The translations under genes were made by a program, and so were the position numbers. A stretch of 64,000 nucleotides of DNA from Bdellovibrionales bacterium GWA2_49_15 (GTDB lineage Bacteria; Bdellovibrionota; Bacteriovoracia; Bacteriovoracales; Bacteriovoracaceae), in assembly GCA_001769855.1 (NCBI GenBank), contig MEPP01000032.1:162538-226537 (forward strand). Direction: 5' to 3'. Numbering within the stretch: the stretch's first letter is position 1; each line of letters opens with the position of its first letter. Below, in pieces: positions 34,900 through 42,686 of the stretch. The notes below the pieces were generated by a model, which worked only from the letters and a program-made list of their open reading frames with translations, had not been told where the DNA came from and did no database searches.

Positions 34900-37328
34900 A
34901 AAAAGTGACTATCATCGCCCATCACGGATCTCCCGGACATCCCTCGGACTTCAAGGAGGTGCGCGAGCAGCTACCGACCTCCCCCGATTCTCAGGTGGAA
35001 TGGAAAACCATTGATCGCTATAACACTCCTTATCTGACCGTCACCGATGTGCTCGAAGGTGATGGAAAGGATCAAGACATTGTCATCGTGGGTTACAGCT
35101 TTGGCTGCACTCAGGCCATTCTCGATGCCACTTTTTTATTAAAAAGCAATATTCGCCCCAGCGCGGTCATCCTGATTTCACCCTACATCTTTATCAAAAA
35201 TGCGCCCAGCACGGTGACTCGGATGTGTTTGAACTTGCCTGTTTTGTCCGATGTTTTACTTAAAAATAAAGGCCCCGCATCCATCGAAAGCATGCTGGAG
35301 ACCTCCAGCTATCCCAAGCCGGTGCCCACCAGCTATCGCGCCCAGAAGGCCCTCTATACCAATGCCAATATCCTGCGAGAGGCGGTACTGGAAAAGGAAA
35401 ACAGCACTTTAGATTTCAGGTCGTTAAAGGCCAGCAATGTCCCCGTCACAATCGTCTACGGCTCACAGGATAAAACCTCCGATCGTGCCGAACAGCTCCT
35501 GCCATTGCAAAATTATCTGGGCGGAGAGCTGGTGGAAGTGGCCGACGGCGGCCATGCTCTTTTATGGACCCACCCCCAAAAAATTGCCGCCACCATCCAA
35601 AATACCCTGACCAAGTTTGCTCCCAAAATCGGCTACTATCCCGGTGAGGCCGAAGAAAACAACGTCTTTACCTTTTTGAAAGGCCATCTCAAAAATTTTC
35701 CAACTCGAAAGATTCTCACGTGGGTCGACCCTGAGGTTTTAAAAAGCTGGGATTTTAACTTAAACACCCCACTCCCCCATCGCTCGGTGACCGTGCAGGA
35801 ACTCAATCACCTCATCGGCGTGATCGGAACAGGCCTTGGCAAGCTTGGAATTCAAAAGGGCGATCGCGTGATTGTCTTTATTCCCATGAGTCTCTATCTC
35901 TATACCACCATGTTTGCCCTTCAAAAAATTGGCGCCATTCCGGTTTTTCTGGATTCCTGGGCACGCCGTGACCAGCTGGGAATTTCGGCCGAGCAGGCCT
36001 CGCCCAAGGCGATCATCTCAGTTGAGCGGGCCTTCGTTTATCTGGGAGAAGTTCCCGAGATAAGAAAAATTCCTCTTAAAGTTGTGGCAGGACCGGCGCA
36101 GGGGACCTACTCGGCACGCCTCGATGAGCTCATGCAGGAAAAAACTTACTGCCCCGTGGCCGCGGTGGAGAAAGAGCACACCGCCTTGATTACCTTCACC
36201 ACGGGAAGCTCCGGAACGCCCAAGGGCGCGGATCGCACCCATCGTTTCCTGGCGGCCCAGCACTACGCTTTAAATCGCCATCTCCCCTACTTGGAAAGCG
36301 ATGTGGACCTACCGGTCTTCCCTATCTTCTCTCTCAACAATTTGGCCGCAGGGGTAAATACGGTGATCCCGGCGATTGATGTAGGCACCCCATCGGATCG
36401 CGACTCCTTAATTTTGATGGCGCAGATGAAATCCCAAAAAGTGACCTGCGTCACGCTCTCACCCGGACTGCTGAACGGACTTTCCAAGTACTGCCTGGAA
36501 AATAACTATACACTCCCGGAGCTGCGTCGGATTATCACCGGCGGAGCGCCCGTTTCCCGGGATGATACCAAGCGAATTAAATCCGTGTGCCCCAATGCGG
36601 AAATTCTTATTCTCTATGGCTCCACCGAAGTTGAGCCCATGGGGCATATCTCGGCGGAAGAAATGCTCAACCTTAAAACCCGGGCCGATGAAGATTCCGA
36701 GTGGGTGGATGAGGGCGTGAACGTCGGCCACATGGATGAGGGGCTGCAGACTAAATTTATTCGAATTACCAAAGACAGTATCACCGTTGCGGCCAATGAT
36801 GACTGGAAAAAATATGAAGTGGCCCGCGGCGAGGTGGGTGAAATTATTGTGGCGGGAGAGCATGTCTGCCATGGATACTTTAACAATCCCGAGGCCTTTG
36901 CCCGCGCTAAAATTCGCGGACATGATGGCACAATCTGGCACCGAACCGGTGACCTGGGCCGCATTGATGAAAAGGGATACCTGTGGCTCGTGGGCCGCGT
37001 CCATAATGCCATCAATCGGGGCGGGCGCTATTATTTTCCGGTGCGGGCAGAAATCATCATGAAGAAAATCCCTCAGGTGAAATACGCCGCCTACTTAGGG
37101 ATGCCAGATCCGCAACTTGGCGAGAGAACTTTCGCGGTCGTCGCGCTGAACGATTTCGCTGAGGCCGCCACGAAAGGTGATTTTATTAAAAAAGAAATTG
37201 CCCGTCTCTTGGATAAAAATGGCGTGGCCTATGACCAAATTCTCATTGTGGAAAAAATCCCTATGGATTCTCGCCACCACTCCAAGGTCGAATATGAGGT
37301 GCTGAGAAAAGAATTACTAAAGGGATAG
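34896..37328 (+). CDS. alpha/beta hydrolase fused to OleC-like AMP-dependent acyl ligase
   Basis: 810 residues. The N-terminal domain (1-250) is an alpha/beta hydrolase with Ser68 in GYSFG, Asp193 in GSQDKTSD and His221 in DGGHALLW. The C-terminal domain (about 275-810) is an adenylate-forming enzyme: P-loop TTGSSGTPKG at 435-444, YGSTE motif and Lys797. Its segment VDLPVFPIFSLNN and the following GGAPVS are like OleC, the olefin beta-lactone synthetase. OleBC fusions exist, but OleB uses Asp as nucleophile whereas this domain has Ser, so the hydrolase is more likely an esterase or thioesterase. Only 2 bases separate it from the prenyltransferase gene. Confidence 0.85.
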   Translation: MKKVTIIAHHGSPGHPSDFKEVREQLPTSPDSQVEWKTIDRYNTPYLTVTDVLEGDGKDQDIVIVGYSFGCTQAILDATFLLKSNIRPSAVILISPYIFIKNAPSTVTRMCLNLPVLSDVLLKNKGPASIESMLETSSYPKPVPTSYRAQKALYTNANILREAVLEKENSTLDFRSLKASNVPVTIVYGSQDKTSDRAEQLLPLQNYLGGELVEVADGGHALLWTHPQKIAATIQNTLTKFAPKIGYYPGEAEENNVFTFLKGHLKNFPTRKILTWVDPEVLKSWDFNLNTPLPHRSVTVQELNHLIGVIGTGLGKLGIQKGDRVIVFIPMSLYLYTTMFALQKIGAIPVFLDSWARRDQLGISAEQASPKAIISVERAFVYLGEVPEIRKIPLKVVAGPAQGTYSARLDELMQEKTYCPVAAVEKEHTALITFTTGSSGTPKGADRTHRFLAAQHYALNRHLPYLESDVDLPVFPIFSLNNLAAGVNTVIPAIDVGTPSDRDSLILMAQMKSQKVTCVTLSPGLLNGLSKYCLENNYTLPELRRIITGGAPVSRDDTKRIKSVCPNAEILILYGSTEVEPMGHISAEEMLNLKTRADEDSEWVDEGVNVGHMDEGLQTKFIRITKDSITVAANDDWKKYEVARGEVGEIIVAGEHVCHGYFNNPEAFARAKIRGHDGTIWHRTGDLGRIDEKGYLWLVGRVHNAINRGGRYYFPVRAEIIMKKIPQVKYAAYLGMPDPQLGERTFAVVALNDFAEAATKGDFIKKEIARLLDKNGVAYDQILIVEKIPMDSRHHSKVEYEVLRKELLKG

Positions 37329-37330
37329 GC

Positions 37331-38212
37331 ATGCCCATTCTTCAATTTATCAAAGAGCGCTTTGATCCCGCCTCGCACTCCGTGATGATCGTGCTCTTTG
37401 TGGCCGGACATGTGGCCTACTTGAGGGTGCACTCACCCTTGGATTTTGGCGCGGCGGTGGTTGTAGGCGCTATGGTTCTCACCACTTTATTTTTTTTAAA
37501 ACTTCGCTGCTATGACGAGATCAAAGACTATCAGACGGATTTAACCTTTAACCCAACCCGCCCTCTGCCCCGAGGCCTGGTCAAGCATCGCGATCTCTAC
37601 CTCATGATCGCCGTTCTGATCTTTGCGGAAATTTTTCTCACGGCCATTTTGGCGGTGAGGGCCTTACCCTTTTTCCTCCTGGTGATCGCCTACTCGCTTC
37701 TGATGTACAAGGAATTTTTTATTGGCAGAATTATCCGCCCCCACCTCACGACCTACGCCATGTCTCATACGGTTGTGACGGTCGGCCTCTCCCTCTCGCT
37801 CTTGGCCATCTTTGCCGGTCAGCTCACCTTGAATCCTTCAGACCTTTATTTTGCGCTGAGCTCCTGGACCCTGTTTAATCTTTTCGAATTCGGCCGCAAA
37901 ACCTATGGCACCACCGAGGAGCGCGACGGTGTAGCGACCTATTCCAATATCTGGGGCCGCCTTGGTGCGGTCCTGCTCTCGCTCTCCCAGGCGGTTCTTT
38001 CCTCCATCTTGCTCTTGCTCGCGCTGGGGCCGGGCCTGCCCTCGTATCTGGCGCCATTCCTTTGGTTTTTGCCCATCTTGCTCCTCACGCTCGGGGCCTA
38101 CTATCTTTTGGCCGACTCACCTAAAAGTGCCAGGCTGTTTCGCGCCATGAGCAGCGGCTACATTATACTGATTTATCTCGCCCTCAACTCTCTCTTTTTT
38201 TTAAAATCCTGA
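37331..38212 (+). CDS. UbiA-family prenyltransferase
   Basis: 293 residues, nearly all hydrophobic, with about eight membrane helices. The first Asp-rich motif is DEIKDYQTD (62-70), followed by FNPTRPLPRGLV, both standard for UbiA enzymes that move a polyprenyl group onto an acceptor at the membrane. The second motif is weak (RKTYGTTEERDGVATYS, about 189-205), with fewer aspartates than usual, so the substrate may differ from 4-hydroxybenzoate. It sits between the ligase fusion and the phosphotransferase, so the cluster product may carry an isoprenoid. Confidence 0.82.
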   Translation: MPILQFIKERFDPASHSVMIVLFVAGHVAYLRVHSPLDFGAAVVVGAMVLTTLFFLKLRCYDEIKDYQTDLTFNPTRPLPRGLVKHRDLYLMIAVLIFAEIFLTAILAVRALPFFLLVIAYSLLMYKEFFIGRIIRPHLTTYAMSHTVVTVGLSLSLLAIFAGQLTLNPSDLYFALSSWTLFNLFEFGRKTYGTTEERDGVATYSNIWGRLGAVLLSLSQAVLSSILLLLALGPGLPSYLAPFLWFLPILLLTLGAYYLLADSPKSARLFRAMSSGYIILIYLALNSLFFLKS

Positions 38213-38221
38213 GGTACCCAA

Positions 38222-40909
38222 ATGTTGCCCGTGACCAAAGACTCACTCCAGATTTTTGCCAAGGCCGAAGCCGGGGGCAAAGGATTTAACCTCTACCTGC
38301 TCTCAAATCAAGGATGCCGAGTGCCGGCGTGGTTTGCCTTGGGCCCGACCTTTCTGGAGGCCTTTAAATTAGAAAATAAAATCAGTGATGAGATCAATAA
38401 TCTGGTGGAATTGTGCAAGCAGGATTTTAAGAGCGCCAGCATTGCCATAGAGAAATTAATCGTCTCAAAACCTCTCTCACCCGAGATTAAGGCCGTGGTT
38501 TTGGAAAATTTCAAAGAGCTCGCCCTCACCACGGTGGCGGTTCGCAGCTCCGCCTTGGACGAAGATTCGGCCGCCCATTCTTTTGCCGGCCAGCTCTCCA
38601 GCTTTCTCTATATCAAAAGTGAGGAGGAGTTATTCTTATCCATAAAAAAATGCTGGGCCTCCGCTTACTCTGAGCGCTGCCTTTTTTATCGACAGCAAAA
38701 TCAGCTCTCCCTTACTAATATCCAGGTGGCAGTCGTCATTCAGCAGATGATCGGGGCCGAGAAGGCCGGGGTGCTTTTTACCGGTGACCCCACCACCAAA
38801 GATGGGGGAACTATTGTTATCAACTCGGTCTACGGCGTGGGCGAGGGCCTGGTCTCCGGCCAGCTTGATGCCGATGCCTTTTTCATCGATAAAATCAGCT
38901 CAAAGGTCAAAGGCCAGAATATCGTCGAAAAACGCGAGATGGTCGTCTGCGACCTGGAACGAGGCGGACTAAAAACCGTCGCGGTGCCCGAAGACCAAGT
39001 CAACACGCCTTCTTTAAGTGCCAGTGAGCTCGCCGAGCTGGCGAAGGTTGCCCACACTCTCGAAAACTTTTATCACCATCCTCAAGACGTGGAATGGTGT
39101 TTTGAAAAAGGCCAACTGTATCTACTCCAGTCCCGGCCGATCACCACTCCGATTCCCAACTTCAAAGGTCATCTCTTTGTTTGGGATAACTCCAACATTG
39201 TTGAATCCTACGGCGGCTTAACCCTACCCCTCACCTTTGATTTTGCCCGCTATGTTTATCATCAGGTGTACGTGCAATTTTGCGAAGTTCTCATGGTTCC
39301 CGCCAAAAATATCAAGAGCATGAATTTCTTTTTAAAAAACATGCTTGGGATGTTTTATGGGCGGGTCTTTTACAATCTCCTAAACTGGTACAAGCTCACC
39401 AGCATCCTCCCGGGCTATAAGTACAATCGACAGTTCATGGAAACCATGATGGGAACCAACGAGTCCCTGCAGAATGAAATCGCCGACCGCATTCGTCCCC
39501 CGGAATTTGATCGCGGATTGTGGGCCTCCTTTCGTAAATTTTTAACCGGCGCCAAATTTCTCTATTATCATTTCACCATTCAAACCGTGGTGGACAATTT
39601 CCTGGGCTATTTCCACACCATCTATGATCGTTTTCGCAAGCGCGATTACTCCCGTATGCCTTCCCATGAGATCTATAAAGATTATCAGGAATTAGAGGAA
39701 AAGATGCTGTGGCGCTGGCACGCCCCCATCATCAATGACTATCTTTGCATGGTGCATTTTGGAATTTTTAAGGCCCTCACCAAAAAATGGCTTTCTCATC
39801 TCGGTGACAGCTTTCACAATGATCTCCTGGCCGGCAACGGGAATCTGGAATCGGCGGAGCCCACCAAAAATCTCATTCGCCTTGTGGGGGTGATTGCCCA
39901 GACCAGTGAGCTGAAAGAACTTATTATGAAGACCCCCAACAATCAACTTTTCGAGGCTTTACGGCGGTCCCCCTTTCAGGACATTTACAAAAAGTTACTG
40001 GAATATATTGATAAGTACGGCTTCCGCTGCATGTCGGAGATGAAGCTTGAGCAGAAAGACCTCCACCAGGACCCGTCCCTGCTCTTTGTCTTTCTCAAAA
40101 ACTTACTCAATGCCGGGAAAACAAATTTAGATAATTTCGAAGAGCGTGAAAAAGAAATTCGCGAGAAGGCCGAGGCGCTGGTTGACCTCAATTTAACTCT
40201 CGGGAAAAAAATCTTCTATCGCTGGTCGCTTCATCATGCCCGCAAGGCGGTTCGCAATCGTGAGAATACGCGTTTTTGCCGAACCCGCGTCTACGGCATC
40301 GTGCGATCCATGTTTTTTGGCATGGGGGCCGACTTTGCCGCCCGAAATATCATCAACACCCGGGAAGATATCTTTTATCTTTCGCTGGAAGAGTTAAAGG
40401 GTGCCTTGGAAGGCCATCTCCACACTCAAAATTTAAAGGCCGTCATCGACCTTCGAAAAAGTGAATATGCCAGCTATGCCGATACGGAGCCCCTCTCCCG
40501 CCTGGTCACCCGTTGCATGCCCTACTGGCAAAATACCCATGTGCCCGCGGCAGAAAGTCCGGTCGGAGGGGGGGATACCAACCTGCTGCCTAATCAGATG
40601 AAGGGCCTGGGTTGCTGTCCGGGAATTGTTGAAGGCGTGGTCAAAGTCATTATGGGGCCGGAAGATGATCTGACTTTAAATGGCGAAATCCTGGTCACGA
40701 TGCGCACCGACCCCGGCTGGATTCCCCTCTACCCTAGTATCAGCGGCCTTCTGGTGGAACGGGGAGGACTGCTCTCTCACTCGGCCATTGTGGCGCGGGA
40801 GATGGGACTGCCAACAGTCGTGAGCGTGATTGGGCTGACTAAAAAACTCAAAAATGGGATGAAGGTTCGTTTAAACGGCGAGACGGGTTTAATCGAGATT
40901 CTCTCGTAG
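38222..40909 (+). CDS. PEP synthase-like phosphotransferase
   Basis: 895 residues with the PEP synthase/rifampin phosphotransferase layout. The N-terminal ATP-binding domain (about 1-310) has AVRSSALDEDSAAHSFAGQ, KAGVLFTGDPTT and QSRPIT. A long middle region (about 320-790) matches nothing familiar. The C-terminal swivelling His domain contains TDPGWIPLYPSISGLL then GGLLSHSAIVAREMG with the phospho-carrier His853. Such enzymes transfer the beta-phosphate of ATP via His to an acceptor bound by another domain. No PEP/pyruvate C-terminal barrel is present, so it is not a true PEP synthase and probably phosphorylates the cluster product. Last gene of the rightward operon. Confidence 0.85.
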   Translation: MLPVTKDSLQIFAKAEAGGKGFNLYLLSNQGCRVPAWFALGPTFLEAFKLENKISDEINNLVELCKQDFKSASIAIEKLIVSKPLSPEIKAVVLENFKELALTTVAVRSSALDEDSAAHSFAGQLSSFLYIKSEEELFLSIKKCWASAYSERCLFYRQQNQLSLTNIQVAVVIQQMIGAEKAGVLFTGDPTTKDGGTIVINSVYGVGEGLVSGQLDADAFFIDKISSKVKGQNIVEKREMVVCDLERGGLKTVAVPEDQVNTPSLSASELAELAKVAHTLENFYHHPQDVEWCFEKGQLYLLQSRPITTPIPNFKGHLFVWDNSNIVESYGGLTLPLTFDFARYVYHQVYVQFCEVLMVPAKNIKSMNFFLKNMLGMFYGRVFYNLLNWYKLTSILPGYKYNRQFMETMMGTNESLQNEIADRIRPPEFDRGLWASFRKFLTGAKFLYYHFTIQTVVDNFLGYFHTIYDRFRKRDYSRMPSHEIYKDYQELEEKMLWRWHAPIINDYLCMVHFGIFKALTKKWLSHLGDSFHNDLLAGNGNLESAEPTKNLIRLVGVIAQTSELKELIMKTPNNQLFEALRRSPFQDIYKKLLEYIDKYGFRCMSEMKLEQKDLHQDPSLLFVFLKNLLNAGKTNLDNFEEREKEIREKAEALVDLNLTLGKKIFYRWSLHHARKAVRNRENTRFCRTRVYGIVRSMFFGMGADFAARNIINTREDIFYLSLEELKGALEGHLHTQNLKAVIDLRKSEYASYADTEPLSRLVTRCMPYWQNTHVPAAESPVGGGDTNLLPNQMKGLGCCPGIVEGVVKVIMGPEDDLTLNGEILVTMRTDPGWIPLYPSISGLLVERGGLLSHSAIVAREMGLPTVVSVIGLTKKLKNGMKVRLNGETGLIEILS

Positions 40910-40921
40910 TCATTTTTCTTT

Positions 40922-42010
40922 TCAGCGCTTATAGACTCGAAGGGAGTGACAACTTTTAGTGCACTGGCCTCCGCTCTCAATCACCTGATACTCGATGGGA
41001 ATCGGGTTGCCATTCATCAGCCAAGCAGAATTGATGTCGTGGGCCTGGGGTGCTCCATGGGGATCGTGACAAATTTTGCAGGAGCGACCGCGAGATTTAT
41101 CGGTATTTCCCGCCGCATCCACCACATGAAACCAATGGAGATTCATCCTTGTATGATTATCTCTGAAGCCTGTTTTCGTCTCAAAGTCAGACTGCTGCAA
41201 CATGTCCGTCTCATGGCAGGTAAAACAAAGACCGTAGGGATTCTGCTGCTCGCTGTACTGATTATAGGTCGCGACGGACCACCTGGCGGTCAGAAGACGA
41301 AGATTGTCACTGGCGTGGGGTTTGTGACAGTCAAGGCAAGTGCCATTAGCACCAGGGTGAACGCCGGTCAGCTCCAACTTCTTTTTGATATTGGGAATGA
41401 TGCGAGAGTCGTTTAAGGTCGCCTTGATTTCCTCGTTATGACAAGAAAGGCATAGCTCCTTGGCCGGCCGGTGCAAAAGTTTCTGCTCCGTTGCCGAGTG
41501 GGGATTGTGACAGTGAATACAGGCCTTGCCCTTGATGGCAGGACCATGTTGAGATTTACCGACAACCGTATTTCTGTGACAAGTTGAGCACAGGGTGGGA
41601 ACAGTATCGGATTGCAAAAGATGACGGGTGTTACTGCTGTGTGGATTGTGGCATCTGATGCAGCTTTCAGGATCGGCCAAAGCACCGTGCTTGACCGGTT
41701 TCTCATCCTTTCGATCATGGCAATTATAACAGTTTTCGCTGGTCCGATTGATCGAGACACTCTCTGGGGGGTTATCGCCCTGCAAATGCTCGGGGCGAGC
41801 GATGTGGCAATAATTGCAAGCGCCAACTCCCGCCGGATAGTGAAGATAATTCATCGTATTATCTGAAACATCGGGATGGCATTGCAGACAAACGACATCT
41901 TCTGCCTTGGCCTTGATATTGGGGCCAAGAAGCTTCAAAAGCGACTCGGCCCCATGGCCATTCATGGGCAATAGAACGATAAACATGATTGATAAGAAGG
42001 TTCCCAACAT
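40922..42010 (-). CDS. multiheme c-type cytochrome (ten CXXCH plus one CXXXCH)
   Basis: 362 residues with a signal peptide and ten CXXCH haem-binding motifs spaced along the chain, many in the doubled form CHxPH (CHNPHSS, CHNPHSA, CHKPHAS, CHDPHGA). A final CTKSCH near the C-terminus is an unusual CXXXCH, possibly an eleventh haem site. The pattern fits the cytochrome c3/DmsE-like electron-transfer families of anaerobic respiration. The ATG at 42010 has GAGGTGG just upstream; a GTG four codons earlier is the alternative. It lies 77 bases downstream of the TetR gene on the same strand, so it may end the efflux operon or have its own promoter. Confidence 0.9.
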   Translation of the reverse strand: MLGTFLSIMFIVLLPMNGHGAESLLKLLGPNIKAKAEDVVCLQCHPDVSDNTMNYLHYPAGVGACNYCHIARPEHLQGDNPPESVSINRTSENCYNCHDRKDEKPVKHGALADPESCIRCHNPHSSNTRHLLQSDTVPTLCSTCHRNTVVGKSQHGPAIKGKACIHCHNPHSATEQKLLHRPAKELCLSCHNEEIKATLNDSRIIPNIKKKLELTGVHPGANGTCLDCHKPHASDNLRLLTARWSVATYNQYSEQQNPYGLCFTCHETDMLQQSDFETKTGFRDNHTRMNLHWFHVVDAAGNTDKSRGRSCKICHDPHGAPQAHDINSAWLMNGNPIPIEYQVIESGGQCTKSCHSLRVYKR

Positions 42011-42087
42011 AGACCACCTCACGACTGGATCTATTTATGAACTTCAAAGCTACTCGGCTTGTGACCGTTCGACAAGATTGCGGAAAA

Positions 42088-42684
42088 TCATGAAATGGCC
42101 AACTCACGGAGAATGGACTGACCCAAACGAGCAATGTGTCGATTGACCAATGTCTTTTCAAAAACATGGGAGCAGGTTTGTTTGCCAAAATGGGTGCTGG
42201 CCATGAGGGCGGTATGAACGACGAAGGTAAAGATGGTGCGCACCGCCCACAGGCCATCATCCTGAGAAAGTTTTTTTCCCAGCTCCCGCTCAAGAATCTC
42301 AAGGATATATTCTGCTCCCGGAGGACCGGCATAATCGTTGGGGACTAAATCTCCCGGTAAGGGAAAATCATTCAAAAGGACTTTAAAATTATTTATAAGC
42401 CGCGGACCGTTTTGCAAAAGCATCTCATAAAGGCCCTGAGAAAATTCAACGATCGAACGCTTTTTCTCCTGTGAAAGCTTCTCCATTTGAAAGTTAAACT
42501 CCGTAAAACCATGACGAAGCACCTCATGATAGAGGTTTTTCTTATTGGAAAAATGATAATTCACGGCCGCCAGGTTCACCTTCGCCTGCTTGGCAATTTC
42601 TCTCACTGACGCCCCTTCAAAACCCCGTTCGGCGAAAAGCTCTGTGGCAGTGAGAATGATGCGTTCGCGAGTTGGGATGGCCAT
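42088..42684 (-). CDS. TetR-family transcriptional regulator
   Basis: 198 residues with the N-terminal helix-turn-helix typical of TetR (TATELFAERGFEGASVREIA, then VNLAAVNYHFSNK). The C-terminal ligand-binding part resembles the CecR/YbiH type. It is the third gene of the TolC-RND operon, 2 bases after the RND stop, and likely represses that operon in response to an exported compound. A good palindromic operator candidate lies upstream of the TolC gene at 47290-47307. Confidence 0.92.
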   Translation of the reverse strand: MAIPTRERIILTATELFAERGFEGASVREIAKQAKVNLAAVNYHFSNKKNLYHEVLRHGFTEFNFQMEKLSQEKKRSIVEFSQGLYEMLLQNGPRLINNFKVLLNDFPLPGDLVPNDYAGPPGAEYILEILERELGKKLSQDDGLWAVRTIFTFVVHTALMASTHFGKQTCSHVFEKTLVNRHIARLGQSILRELAIS

Positions 42685-42686
42685 GA

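Noticed and set aside
28797..40909. Cluster read as the known ole olefin pathway
   Set aside because: No OleA thiolase, the hydrolase nucleophile is Ser not Asp, and the remaining genes do not fit.
38222..40909. True phosphoenolpyruvate synthase
   Set aside because: The C-terminal PEP/pyruvate barrel domain is missing and the His domain is at the very end.
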